DNA from: CAG-103 sp905215475
GTDB taxonomy: Bacteria > Bacillota > Clostridia > Oscillospirales > Oscillospiraceae
NCBI GenBank assembly: GCA_905215475.1
Contig: CAJMPW010000004.1
Location: forward strand, 62,001-126,000
DNA: 64,000 bases
Reading direction: 5' to 3'
Below are positions 45,129-53,977 of this stretch, piece after piece. Numbering within the stretch: the first letter of the stretch is position 1; every line of letters begins with the position of its first letter. The notes below the pieces were generated by a model that searched no databases, was not told the DNA's origin, and saw nothing but the letters and a program-made list of their open reading frames with translations. The position numbers and the translations under genes were made by a program.

Positions 45129-46538
45129 TCACGCCTGCGTGTCGCAGTAAGCGGCCAGCACGCCGCGATAGGTCATCCAGCAGTCAAACTTCGACACAAG
45201 TTCGAACGGCGCGTGCATACTCAGCACCGGCACGCCGGCGTCAATGGTATCGATGTTGCGGTCGGCCATGAACTTGGCGATCGTGCCGCCGCCGCCCTGA
45301 TCGACCTTGCCCATCTCGGACAGCTGCCAGACAACGCCGTTGTCGGCAAAGAGACGGCGCAGATAGGCCACGAGCTCGGCCGAGGCGTCACTCGTGCCGG
45401 ACTTGCCGCGCGCGCCCGTGAACTTGCAGATGCCCATGCCGTAGTTGAGCTTGGCCTCGGTGCGCTTGGCGCTCACCTCAGGGAAGCTCGGGTCATAGGC
45501 CGCGCACACATCCGCCGAAAGGCAGAAGCTCTTGGCAAAGCAGTGGCGCAGCGCAACATCCTGCTGCTCGCAGAGGTCGGCCATGAACGCCTCGAACGCC
45601 TGCGACTGCATACCGGACACGCCGTCGGAGCCGGTCTCCTCCTTGTCGGCGAGGATGCACACGGCCGTGCGCTCCGGCGCGCCCTCGAGATCGAGGATCG
45701 CGCGCAGCTCGGCATAGGCGCACACGCGGTCGTCCTGCCCGTAGGCGCCGATCATGCTGCGGTCAAAGCCGATGTCGCGCGCCGGGAACGCCGGCACGGC
45801 GGCAAGCTCCGCCGACAGGAAGTCCTCCTCCGTGATGCCGTACTCATCGTTGAGCAGCGACAGCACGGCGAGCTTCACACGGTCGCTGCCCTCACCGGCA
45901 TAGGGCATACTGCCGATGACGATGTTGAGCGCCTCGCCGGTGATGCCCTCCTCCATGGTCTTGCGCAGCTGATCCTTGCCGAGGTGCGGCAGGAGGTCTG
46001 TGATGACAAACTGCGGCTCGTCAGGCTCGCGGCCGATGGCGACGTCGATCGTGCTGCCATCCTTGAGCGCGATCGTGCCGTGCAGCTCCAGCGGGATCGT
46101 GACCCACTGGTACTTTTTGATGCCGCCGTAATAATGCGTCTTGAAATACGCCAGCTCCGAATCCTCGTACATCGGCGTCTGCTTGAGGTCGAGGCGCGGG
46201 GAATCGACGTGCGCGCCCGCGATCACGCAGCCGTGATCAAGCGGCTGCTCGCCGAGCACGGCCAGCATGAGCGCCTTGCCGCGATTGTTCACATACACCT
46301 TTGCGCCCGGCTGCAGCTCCATGCCGAACGTATACGGCACAAAGCCCGCGTCCTCCGCCATGCGGATCGCCTCCTTGACAGCCTCGCGCTCGGTGCGCGC
46401 GGCGTCGAGAAAGCGCTTATACCCCTCGGCATAGGCAAAGATCTCACCGGTCTGCTCGGCATCGATCTGATCGTACCCGTTCTTGGGCCGGTAAAACAGC
46501 TTTTCCTTCCACTGCTTGAGTTCCTTATCTTCGCTCAT
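45129..46538 (-). CDS. M18-family aminopeptidase
   Basis: Zinc aminopeptidase, cytosolic, removing N-terminal (often acidic or hydrophobic) residues from peptides. 469 residues, the M18 length. Metal and catalytic motifs GAHVDSPRLDLK, DKEETGSDGVSGMQS and VPVLSMHAPFELVSKFD are in order. It overlaps tsaC-coaE by 4 bp and is the last gene of prfA-tsaC/coaE-aminopeptidase. A GC-rich hairpin downstream (about 45090-45112) lacks a U tract, so termination there is uncertain. Confidence 0.93.
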   Translation of the reverse strand: MSEDKELKQWKEKLFYRPKNGYDQIDAEQTGEIFAYAEGYKRFLDAARTEREAVKEAIRMAEDAGFVPYTFGMELQPGAKVYVNNRGKALMLAVLGEQPLDHGCVIAGAHVDSPRLDLKQTPMYEDSELAYFKTHYYGGIKKYQWVTIPLELHGTIALKDGSTIDVAIGREPDEPQFVITDLLPHLGKDQLRKTMEEGITGEALNIVIGSMPYAGEGSDRVKLAVLSLLNDEYGITEEDFLSAELAAVPAFPARDIGFDRSMIGAYGQDDRVCAYAELRAILDLEGAPERTAVCILADKEETGSDGVSGMQSQAFEAFMADLCEQQDVALRHCFAKSFCLSADVCAAYDPSFPEVSAKRTEAKLNYGMGICKFTGARGKSGTSDASAELVAYLRRLFADNGVVWQLSEMGKVDQGGGGTIAKFMADRNIDTIDAGVPVLSMHAPFELVSKFDCWMTYRGVLAAYCDTQA

Positions 46539-47737
46539 GAGAGCACCTCCTGTATCAGTTGATGGCAGCGGCGCTGAAACTCGGCGAGTGTGCCGCCGTT
46601 ATCCAGCACGTGGCTGCAATTCTGGACAAACCATTCGTTTGGCTTCTGCGCGTCGATGCGCGCCTCGGCATAGGCGCGGGTCACGCCCTCGCGCGCGATG
46701 AGCCGCTCGATGCGCTGCTCGCGCGGCGCGGTAACACCGAGCGTGACCGAGCAGATATCCCCGAGCCCGCTCTCGATGAGCGCGATGGCATCGATCGCCG
46801 CGACCGTGCCGCCCTGCCGCGCCCACGCACGCAGGCGCGCGCGCACATCGCTGCGGACATACCGGTGCGTGATGGCGTTGAGATCGTCGAGCGCCGCCGC
46901 GTCCGCAAACACGACCGCGCCGAGCTTTTTGCGCTGCAGCGCCCCATTTTCTATTGTACCCGGAAAACGGGCGTTGATCTCCGCGAGCATGGCGGCATTC
47001 GATGCCAGCAGCTCATGATACACCGCGTCGCAGTCGATGACGAGCGCGCCCTGCCGCTCGAGCTCCGTGAGCGCGGTCGTCTTGCCGCAGCCCGTGCCGC
47101 CCGTGATGCCGACGATGTGCATCTTGCGCACGAGCGCGTCCCAGACGGCATCGTCCGGCACGGCGGCTGCACGCAGGATGCGGTACGGCGTGCACGAGAG
47201 ATCAACGAGCGTGGACTCCCGCCCGATACCGCACGGACCGCCGTCGATGACGGCTGCGATCTGTCCGTCAAAATACGCCAGCACATCGTCCGCCGTTTTC
47301 GGGCTCGGCGCGCCGGAGGGATTGGCCGACGGCGCTGCCAGCGGCAGCTGCGCCGCCTCAATGAGCGTGAGCGTGGCCGGGTGATCCGGGCAGCGCAGAC
47401 CAACGGTCTCGCCGCCCGCGCGCACGATCTCGGGCACGCAGGCTTTGGCGCGCAGCACGATCGTGAGCGGACCGGGCCAAAAGGCCTCGGCCAGCGTATA
47501 GGCCGCCTGCGGCACAGGGTCGCAGTAGCGCGCCATGGCCGTGGCATCATGCACCATCAGCGACAGCGGCTTGACGCTCGGCCGGCCTTTGACTTCATAG
47601 ATCTGCGCGACGGCTTCGGGGTCAAGCCCGTTTCCGGCGAGGCCGTAGACCGTCTCCGTCGGGACGGCGACAAGCTGCCCGGCGCGGATGGCGTCCGCCG
47701 CCTGCGCGATCTCGTTTGTAATCCGTTGTGTTTTCAT
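46535..47737 (-). CDS. Fused TsaC/Sua5-type threonylcarbamoyl-AMP synthase and dephospho-CoA kinase
   Basis: 400 residues encoding two enzymes in one frame. Residues 1-205 are a YrdC domain: VPTETVYGLAGNGLDPEAV, KGRPSVKPLSLMV, FWPGPLTIVL and SAPSANPSGAPSP-type motifs (the last seen as PSANPSGAPSP); this makes the precursor of t6A37 in tRNA. From Met206, HIVGITGGTGCGKTTALTEL is the CoaE P-loop, followed by LVIDCDAVYHELL, the RRKKLGAVVF-like lid (QRKKLGAVVFAD) and VTRAYAEARIDAQ. No stop or ribosome-binding site separates the parts, so a single bifunctional chain is expected. Both ends overlap neighbours by 4 bp. Confidence 0.92.
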   Translation of the reverse strand: MKTQRITNEIAQAADAIRAGQLVAVPTETVYGLAGNGLDPEAVAQIYEVKGRPSVKPLSLMVHDATAMARYCDPVPQAAYTLAEAFWPGPLTIVLRAKACVPEIVRAGGETVGLRCPDHPATLTLIEAAQLPLAAPSANPSGAPSPKTADDVLAYFDGQIAAVIDGGPCGIGRESTLVDLSCTPYRILRAAAVPDDAVWDALVRKMHIVGITGGTGCGKTTALTELERQGALVIDCDAVYHELLASNAAMLAEINARFPGTIENGALQRKKLGAVVFADAAALDDLNAITHRYVRSDVRARLRAWARQGGTVAAIDAIALIESGLGDICSVTLGVTAPREQRIERLIAREGVTRAYAEARIDAQKPNEWFVQNCSHVLDNGGTLAEFQRRCHQLIQEVLS

Positions 47738-48801
47738 GCTTCCTCCACGGATGCGCGCAGCTTCTCGGCCTGATCGGCCAGCGTGAGCGCATCGATGATC
47801 TCGTCCAGATCGCCGTCGAGCACCTGATCGAGCTTATAGAGCGTCAGGCCGATGCGGTGATCCGTCACCCGTCCCTGCGGGAAGTTATAGGTGCGGATGC
47901 GCTCGTTGCGCATTCCCGTGCCGACCTGACTGCGCCGCTCGGCCGAACGTTCGGCGCTCTGCCGGGCGCTCTCGGCGGCATACAGGCGCGAGGCGAGGAT
48001 CTTCATCGCGCGATCCTTATTCTTATACTGGCTGCGCTCATCCTGACACTCGACGACCGTGCCCGTCGGCAGATGCGTGATGCGGATGGCACTCTCGGTC
48101 TTGTTGACGTGCTGACCGCCCGCGCCGGAGCTGCGGTAGGTATCAATTTGCAGGTCCTTCGGGTCGATGTGCACCTCGACGGCATCCATCTCCGGCAGCA
48201 CAGCCACGGTGGCGGTGCTGGTGTGGATGCGTCCGCCGGTCTCCGTCTCCGGTACGCGCTGGACGCGGTGCACCCCGCTTTCAAACTTCAGGCGCGAATA
48301 TGCCCCCTGCCCGCTGATGAGCAGGCTCGCCTCGCGCACGCCGCCAAGCTCCGTCTCGTTGAGGTTTGCAAGCTCGGTCTTCCAGCCGTGTGCGTCGGCG
48401 TACATGGTGTACATCCGATAGAGACTATGCGCAAAGAGCGCCGATTCTTCCCCGCCAACGCCGGTGCGCAGCTCCAAAATGACGTTGCGGTCATCGTTCG
48501 GGTCGCGCGGCAGCAGCAGCACGCGCAGCGTCTGCTCAAGCTCTGCGCGGCGGGTCTTGCCGGTCTCAAGCTCTTCGCGCGCGATCTCATGCAGCTCCGG
48601 ATCGCCGAGCAGCGCCTGTGCCTGCGCGATCTGCGCCTCGCAGTCGGCATAGGCGCGGTACGCCTCCACGACCGGCTGCAGCTCGCGCTGCTCGCGGCAG
48701 AGTCCGGTGAATACTGCGGGGTCGGAATAATATGCAGGGTCCGCCAGCTTGCTCTCAAGCTCGCTATACCGGTTTTCAATTTGTCGCAGCTTTTCGAGCA
48801 C
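47734..48801 (-). CDS. prfA: Peptide chain release factor 1
   Basis: Terminates translation at UAA and UAG. 355 residues. RF1/2 domain with the GGQ loop in RSSGAGGQHVNKTESAIRIT (about residue 230) and the preceding GVHRVQRVPETETGGRIHTS. The start is GTG at 48801, with GGGAGG 7 nt before it; a TTG further upstream has no such site and would add 11 residues. The usual next gene prmC, which methylates the GGQ Gln, is absent here: tsaC-coaE follows directly. Confidence 0.97.
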   Translation of the reverse strand: MLEKLRQIENRYSELESKLADPAYYSDPAVFTGLCREQRELQPVVEAYRAYADCEAQIAQAQALLGDPELHEIAREELETGKTRRAELEQTLRVLLLPRDPNDDRNVILELRTGVGGEESALFAHSLYRMYTMYADAHGWKTELANLNETELGGVREASLLISGQGAYSRLKFESGVHRVQRVPETETGGRIHTSTATVAVLPEMDAVEVHIDPKDLQIDTYRSSGAGGQHVNKTESAIRITHLPTGTVVECQDERSQYKNKDRAMKILASRLYAAESARQSAERSAERRSQVGTGMRNERIRTYNFPQGRVTDHRIGLTLYKLDQVLDGDLDEIIDALTLADQAEKLRASVEEA

Positions 48802-48840
48802 AGTGCCGCCTCCCTCGTTGCGATATTCGCTCAATGTATC

Positions 48841-48869
48841 AGTTTACCACACAGGCGCGAAAAAGTAAA
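48841..48869 (-). promoter_or_regulatory. Candidate promoter of prfA
   Basis: Minus-strand TTTACT (48864-48869) and TAAACT (48841-48846), 17-bp spacer. The -35 directly abuts the hairpin ending at 48870, so the same T-rich DNA may serve as U-tail of the upstream terminator. Confidence 0.5.
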
Positions 48870-48897
48870 CAGGCGGCGCGCCGAAGCGCACCGCCTG
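48870..48897 (-). repeat. 28-bp hairpin repeat, copy 1 (with U tail; probable terminator)
   Basis: Identical over all 28 bp to 49101-49128. Minus-strand stem CAGGCGGTGCGC / GCGCGCCGCCTG with TTCG loop; a G-U pair is needed on this strand whereas the other strand has a C-A mismatch. Confidence 0.85.
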
Positions 48898-49100
48898 TTG
48901 CCTGTCGAAAAACCCAAGTGGTTTTCCGACAAAAGGTCTGCAGTCTGCTGCGCGCATAATTTGTGTGCCAGCGGCGCACAAATTCCACACTTGCAGCCTG
49001 AAAAGTATTTTCTCCGACGCACATGTCGCCAGAGAAAATGATCGGATTTTCTTTCGCCGCCCGGCGGCGAAACTCTGCGAGGCTTTTAGGGAAACGGAAG

Positions 49101-49128
49101 CAGGCGGCGCGCCGAAGCGCACCGCCTG
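49101..49128 (-). repeat. 28-bp hairpin repeat, copy 2
   Basis: Exact direct copy of 48870-48897, 231 bp apart. It lies about 20 bp after the stop of the beta-propeller gene and lacks a U-rich tail. Confidence 0.85.
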
Positions 49129-49149
49129 CGATGATGCAGCCATGTTTCA

Positions 49150-51027
49150 TCATCCGCACGGGATGATCGCCTGAGCCACGTTTTCGAGCGTGTTCAGGTC
49201 GAGCACGTTGACCTGATCCGAGCCGACGACATAGAAGTAGTCGCCAATGTACAGGCCGCGGTTATTCCCGTCCCACTGCGAGACGGAGATCTCCTTGCGC
49301 AGCGTAAAGCCTTCATCCGCCGAATAGCCGTAGACAAGGTAGCTGTTTTCCGCCGGGAAGGCAATGATGTCCTTACCGCTGTCGACCAGAATGGCCTTGT
49401 GATTGTTCAGCGCCTCGCTGTAGTCGGCGTCAATGGCCTGCGTGTGCAGATCGTGCAGCTTCGCGGGGTCGGACGTGTCGATCATGACGAGCTTCATGCC
49501 GTCCACGGTCGTGTTCGCGCCAACCGCCTGCGTCTCCATGCCGAGACCGAAGAGCAGCCCGTCCGACCAGACGTGCAGATAATCCGAGTAGCCGCTGAGC
49601 TTGAGCTCGCCAACGACCTTCGGGTCTGTCGGCTCGGTCAGATCGACCGCGAAGATCGGGTCGGTCTGGCGATAGGTGCACAGGTAGCCGTAATCGCCGT
49701 CAAAGCGCGCGGAGAACACCTGCTCTCCTTCCGCGAGACCGGTCACGCTGCCGACGGTCTTGAGCGAGGCGTCGAGCACATAGACGTCGTTGCGCGTCTG
49801 CATCCCGTCAGCATCCGCCTTGGTGTTTTCAAAGTCGTGCTTCTCATCGCGGTAGACGCTGTAGGAATAGGTCTGCTCGGTCGTGGCCATGCGCAGATAG
49901 CCGCCGCGCTCGTCGAGCGAGAACTGGTTGTTGAGCGCGCCGGGCACGGCACCGTTTGCGGCAAAGACGAGCTTGCCGTCTGCGAGCGAGAAGCGGTTGA
50001 CGACCGTGTTCACGCTCGAGGTGTAGTCCGTGACGGTGTAGCTGCCGTCCTTATAGGTCTTGCCCGCGCCGTCATCATAGATGCTCGCGCACAGGTAGAG
50101 GTTCTCCTTGTTCATATACACGTTGTCGCCGCCGCCGAGCACGGACTGACTCGACAGCCGCTCGCCGGAGGCAATGTCATACGATGCCGCGACCGCATAG
50201 GTCATCGAGCCGCCGTCCGGCATCAGACCGATGCTGCCGCAGGGCACGACCGTTGCCGTGTCGCCATCATACAGCCGGGGGGCAAACGTCGCCTCGTCGC
50301 CCTTTTGCGGGTTCGTGGGGTAATACGACGAGCACAGGAAGAGCACGCCGCCGATCATGCGCGAGGCGATCCGGTAGCCGTCCTGCCCGAACGACCGGAC
50401 GAGCGTCGGCTCGGCCGGATCGGTCACGTCATAGATATCGACCGCGACATAATCCTTGCCGAAACCGGTCGCCTTGTCATCCGCGCTGCCCGTGGCCGTC
50501 CAGTCGGAATAAGACGAGATGACGACCGCGCGGCCATCCGCCAGATACAGTTCCGTCGGCAGCTTTTCCTGTGTGTGCGCCAGACCGTCCTCTGTGGTCG
50601 TCTGCTCCCAGCTCTGCCCGACAAAGGTGTCGGACACGTCCGTGACATCCTCGCCGTCGGCCTGCATGACGACCATCTCGCTGTCGCGCAGAATATAGAT
50701 ATACTTGCCGTCGGTCTTGACGATGTCGCCCTCGTCCACGCCTTCGACCTGTACGTTTGTGCCGGAGTAGAACGTGCCCTCCGAGCCCTCGCCGGCAGCG
50801 CCTGCACCGTTGGGCTCAGATGAGTCCGCGCCGGTGTTGAGCAGCGTGTTGCGCTCGGCGATCGCCTTTTGCGCATCGGTGAGCGCAGAATAGACCTCGC
50901 CATAGCTCTTGGCAAAGGTCAGGCCGCCGGCCGTCACCGTCTTGCCGGACTGCCCGCCGCGGTCACAGGCGGTCAGCAGCGTGAGCGACAGGCACAGCGC
51001 CAGAATTCCGGAAAGAAGTTTTTTCAT
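49150..51027 (-). CDS. Beta-propeller domain lipoprotein
   Basis: 625 residues. A signal peptide with lipobox LLTAC places the lipidated Cys at residue 21, so it is anchored outside the membrane. After a short linker, VQVEGVDEGDIVKTDGKYIY and the repeated YVAVDIYDVTDPAEPTLV-like blades match secreted beta-propeller proteins (Pfam Beta_propel). Such proteins are widespread in Clostridia and archaea, with no established function; a protein- or glycan-binding role is possible. It has its own promoter and is followed by the hairpin element at 48870-49128. Confidence 0.88.
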   Translation of the reverse strand: MKKLLSGILALCLSLTLLTACDRGGQSGKTVTAGGLTFAKSYGEVYSALTDAQKAIAERNTLLNTGADSSEPNGAGAAGEGSEGTFYSGTNVQVEGVDEGDIVKTDGKYIYILRDSEMVVMQADGEDVTDVSDTFVGQSWEQTTTEDGLAHTQEKLPTELYLADGRAVVISSYSDWTATGSADDKATGFGKDYVAVDIYDVTDPAEPTLVRSFGQDGYRIASRMIGGVLFLCSSYYPTNPQKGDEATFAPRLYDGDTATVVPCGSIGLMPDGGSMTYAVAASYDIASGERLSSQSVLGGGDNVYMNKENLYLCASIYDDGAGKTYKDGSYTVTDYTSSVNTVVNRFSLADGKLVFAANGAVPGALNNQFSLDERGGYLRMATTEQTYSYSVYRDEKHDFENTKADADGMQTRNDVYVLDASLKTVGSVTGLAEGEQVFSARFDGDYGYLCTYRQTDPIFAVDLTEPTDPKVVGELKLSGYSDYLHVWSDGLLFGLGMETQAVGANTTVDGMKLVMIDTSDPAKLHDLHTQAIDADYSEALNNHKAILVDSGKDIIAFPAENSYLVYGYSADEGFTLRKEISVSQWDGNNRGLYIGDYFYVVGSDQVNVLDLNTLENVAQAIIPCG

Positions 51028-51062
51028 AGTACACCTCTCGATCCTTCGATGGTTTCAACTAC

Positions 51063-51091
51063 ATTGTACAGGATTCGACGCACATGGTCAA
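51063..51091 (-). promoter_or_regulatory. Promoter of the beta-propeller lipoprotein gene
   Basis: Minus-strand TTGACC (51086-51091) and TACAAT (51063-51068), 17-bp spacer. Confidence 0.8.
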
Positions 51092-51102
51092 GAAATGTTC
51101 CG

Positions 51103-51137
51103 AAAAACGGGAGACCGCCCACAGGCGGTCTCCCGTT
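51103..51137 (-). terminator. Terminator of the liv operon
   Basis: Minus-strand AACGGGAGACCGCC pairs with GGCGGTCTCCCGTT, followed by UUUUUC. Confidence 0.92.
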
Positions 51138-51153
51138 CGGTTTTTGTATCCGT

Positions 51154-51864
51154 TTATGCGCCGAGGTACGCCGCGCGCACCGCGTCGTTGCTCAGCAGCT
51201 CCTTGCCGCTGCCGGTCAGCGTGATGCGCCCGGTCTCGAGCACATAGCCGACGTCGGCGATCTTGAGCGCCATGTTCGCGTTCTGCTCGATGAGCAGGAT
51301 CGTCACGCCCTGCTTGTTGATCTCCTGAATGATGGAGAAGATGTCGCGCACGACCAGCGGCGCGAGACCGAGCGACGGCTCATCCATCATCAGCAGCTTC
51401 GGGCGGCTCATAAGCGCACGGCCGACTGCGAGCATCTGCTGCTCGCCGCCGGAGAGCGTGCCGCCGGCCTGCCAGCTGCGCTCTTTCAGGCGCGGGAAGA
51501 GACCAAACACCCACTCAAGATCCGCAGACAGGTCGTCCTTGCGCAGATACGCGCCGATCTTGAGGTTTTCCAGCACGGTCATGTCGGGGAAAATGCGCCG
51601 CCCCTCCGGCACAAGCGTGACGCCCTGCGTCACGATCTGCGTCGGATCTTTGCCGGTGATGTTCTCCCCGGCGAACGTGATCTTGCCGCCGCTCGGCTTG
51701 ACGAGGCCGGAGATCGTGCGCAGCGTGGAGCTCTTGCCGGCGCCGTTGGAGCCGATCAGCGTGACGATCTGCCCCTCCTGCACTTCAAACGAGATGCCCT
51801 TGACGGCCTCGATGCCGCCGTAATTGACCTGCAGGTCTTCAATTTTCAGAATCGGTTCACTCAT
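51154..51864 (-). CDS. livF: Branched-chain amino-acid ABC transporter ATPase LivF
   Basis: One of two ATPases of the Leu/Ile/Val importer. 236 residues. Walker A GSNGAGKS, signature LSGGEQQMLAVGRAL, Walker B LLMMDEPSLGLAP; it lacks the extra loop seen in LivG. The start at 51864 lies within the livG end (8-bp overlap). Confidence 0.96.
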   Translation of the reverse strand: MSEPILKIEDLQVNYGGIEAVKGISFEVQEGQIVTLIGSNGAGKSSTLRTISGLVKPSGGKITFAGENITGKDPTQIVTQGVTLVPEGRRIFPDMTVLENLKIGAYLRKDDLSADLEWVFGLFPRLKERSWQAGGTLSGGEQQMLAVGRALMSRPKLLMMDEPSLGLAPLVVRDIFSIIQEINKQGVTILLIEQNANMALKIADVGYVLETGRITLTGSGKELLSNDAVRAAYLGA

Positions 51865-52768
51865 CTTCCACAACCCCCAGATAGGCATCGATCACGTGCT
51901 GATTGTTCTGGATCTCCCGCGGGACACCCTGCGCGATCTCGCTGCCGAAGTCGATGACGTAGATATAATCGGAGATGCGCATGACCAGATCCATGTGGTG
52001 CTCGATCAGGAAGATCGTCAGACCGTACTTGTCGCGCAGCTCGTGGATAAACGCCGCGAGCTCAAGCGTCTCCTGCGGGTTCATGCCGGCGGCCGGCTCG
52101 TCGAGCAGCAGCAGCTTCGGATCGGTCGCAAGCGCGCGGGCGATCTCGAGCCGGCGCTGGATGCCGTAGGGCAGGCTCGTGGCAATGTCGTCCTTATACT
52201 TTTCCAGCCCCTGCTCTGCCAGCAGCGCCATGGTCTCGTCGCGCATACGCTTTTCTTCCTTGGCGTTGCCGCGGAAGGTCGCGGAAAAGACGTTCTGCCT
52301 GGCGCGCATATGCTTTGCCACGAGCACATTTTCAAACACCGTCATGCTCTTCCACAGGCGGATGTTCTGGAACGTGCGCGCGATGCCGAGCTGCGTGATC
52401 TTATCCGGCGTCGGCGAGAGGATCTTGCCCGTGCGCGCCAGCGGGTCGCGCAGGAGCATCTGCTCTTTCGTCTCGTCGCCGGGATCGTATTGGCTTGTAT
52501 AAAGCAGCGGGTTTTCGCCCTTATAGAGCTTTTTCATCTTGCCGGTCGGATGGTTGCGCACCATCGGCTCGCCGAGGTATTTGACGAGACCGTTGGTCGG
52601 CTCATACACGCCGGTGATGCAGTTGAACGCGGTCGTCTTTCCGGCACCGTTCGGGCCGATGAGCGCCACGATCTGCCCCTCGGGAATGTGCAGCGAGAGG
52701 TTGTTGACGGCGACAACGCCGCCGAACTGCATCGTGATATTCTCCACGCTGAGGATGTCTTTACTCAT
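51857..52768 (-). CDS. livG: Branched-chain amino-acid ABC transporter ATPase LivG
   Basis: 303 residues, longer than LivF because of an insert (about 75-125) between Walker A GPNGAGKTTAFNCITG and the FQNIRLW Q-loop. Signature is LPYGIQRRLEIARAL and Walker B LLLLDEPAAGMNPQE. The ending with DYIYVIDFGSEIAQG is typical of LivG. It overlaps livM and livF by 8 bp each. Confidence 0.96.
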   Translation of the reverse strand: MSKDILSVENITMQFGGVVAVNNLSLHIPEGQIVALIGPNGAGKTTAFNCITGVYEPTNGLVKYLGEPMVRNHPTGKMKKLYKGENPLLYTSQYDPGDETKEQMLLRDPLARTGKILSPTPDKITQLGIARTFQNIRLWKSMTVFENVLVAKHMRARQNVFSATFRGNAKEEKRMRDETMALLAEQGLEKYKDDIATSLPYGIQRRLEIARALATDPKLLLLDEPAAGMNPQETLELAAFIHELRDKYGLTIFLIEHHMDLVMRISDYIYVIDFGSEIAQGVPREIQNNQHVIDAYLGVVEDE

Positions 52769-53963
52769 CTGCTTTGCCCTCCTCAACTACGTTCTTTTTT
52801 GCCTTTTTCACGCGCTTGCCAAACAGATCCGGCAGCTCGCGCTCACCCATGATGCCCTTGCGGAAGAAGAGCACGACGATCATGATGATGACCGAGAACA
52901 CGACCATGCGGAAGCCGTTGCGCAGCAGCGGTACCTTGAACGAGCCGATATACGCCTCGTTGTCGAGGAAGCGCAGCCACCACTCGGAGCAGGCGATGTA
53001 CAGGAAGGAGGCGATGCAGCTGCCGGAGACCGAGCCGATGCCGCCGATGACGACGATGAGCAGGATCTCATAGGTCATAGCCGAGGTAAAGACCTTCGCC
53101 TGTACGGTCGTTGCGAACATCGCAAAGAGAGCGCCGGACACGCCCGCGAAAAACGAGCTGATGACAAAGGACAGGCTCTTGTGCTTTTCGAGGTTCACAC
53201 CCATGGCCTCCGCCGCGATCTCATCGTCGCGGATGGCCTTGAACGCGCGGCCGTAGGAGGAGTTGATGAGCAGGACGATGATGAAGATGCAACCGCCGGC
53301 GAGCAGGATCGGCATGACCGCGCTCAGGCGGAACACGACCTTTCCGGCAGCGTTGGTGATGTTGAAGTCGGCAAACGTCGGATAGCCCTTGAGGATGTTC
53401 GCGCCGTTGGTGACCTTGCCGAGCGCCTGCCACTGGAAGATGGCGCGCAGGATCTCGGCAAAGCCGAGCGTGGCGATGGCCAGATAGTCGCTCTTGAGTC
53501 TCAGCACCGGCAGACCGATCAGATACGCAAAGAGTGCCGCGACCAGACCCGCAAAGATGATGGCGACCAGCACGCCGAGCACCAGGCTCAGCCCGCCGCC
53601 GAAGCCGCTCGCGCCGAACAGGTGCTGGAACATCTCCTGAAACGAGAAGTGGACGCTCGACCCGCCGAAGAGGTAATACACGCCCTCACGCGCGGACTCC
53701 GGGATCATGAAGATCGCGTAGGCATACGCACCGAGCAGCATGAAGCCCGCCTGACCGAGCGAGAACAGACCGGTGAAGCCGTTGAGCAGGTTCATGGACA
53801 CGGCGACGAGCGAGTACACCGCGCCCTTTTTGATGACCGTAAAGAGCAGCGAGCCGGGCGAGATCACGTTCTCGAACAGCATGGTCGCAAGCGTCAGCGC
53901 GAGCACGATGGCAAAGGTGATCCAGTTGCCGCGGCGCGCAGCATTGTCTTTTGCTTTCAGCAC
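52761..53963 (-). CDS. livM: Branched-chain amino-acid ABC transporter permease LivM
   Basis: 400 residues with about ten transmembrane helices. Contains SLGQAGFMLLGAYAYA and the coupling-loop region RAFKAIRDDEIAAEAMGVNL, and GGIGSVSGSCIASF. A central hydrophilic insert (about 105-130) and a Lys-rich C-terminus are present. It follows livH by 14 bp. Confidence 0.95.
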   Translation of the reverse strand: MLKAKDNAARRGNWITFAIVLALTLATMLFENVISPGSLLFTVIKKGAVYSLVAVSMNLLNGFTGLFSLGQAGFMLLGAYAYAIFMIPESAREGVYYLFGGSSVHFSFQEMFQHLFGASGFGGGLSLVLGVLVAIIFAGLVAALFAYLIGLPVLRLKSDYLAIATLGFAEILRAIFQWQALGKVTNGANILKGYPTFADFNITNAAGKVVFRLSAVMPILLAGGCIFIIVLLINSSYGRAFKAIRDDEIAAEAMGVNLEKHKSLSFVISSFFAGVSGALFAMFATTVQAKVFTSAMTYEILLIVVIGGIGSVSGSCIASFLYIACSEWWLRFLDNEAYIGSFKVPLLRNGFRMVVFSVIIMIVVLFFRKGIMGERELPDLFGKRVKKAKKNVVEEGKADE

Positions 53964-53977
53964 AGTGATCCCCCCTC

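Larger units (their letters stand above)
48870..49128 (-). other. Multi-hairpin intergenic element bounded by duplicated 28-bp hairpins
   Basis: This gap of about 350 bp between the lipoprotein gene and prfA has no credible gene. It holds at least six inverted repeats in series: 49101-49128, 49052-49072 (a perfect 9-bp stem), 49008-49038, 48958-48984, 48904-48930 and 48870-48897. The first and last are identical. On the minus-strand RNA the outer hairpins have 12-bp stems closed by a UUCG tetraloop, and the last is followed by UUUACUUUUU, so it can act as terminator. I recognise no known RNA family. Confidence 0.6.

Noticed and set aside
48870..49128. CRISPR array
   Set aside because: Only two copies of the repeat, 203 bp between them, and the copies are long hairpins; no cas genes.
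48839..49159. Short frames of about 100 codons within the hairpin element
   Set aside because: They translate the inverted repeats and lack ribosome-binding sites; the DNA is better explained as structured non-coding sequence.
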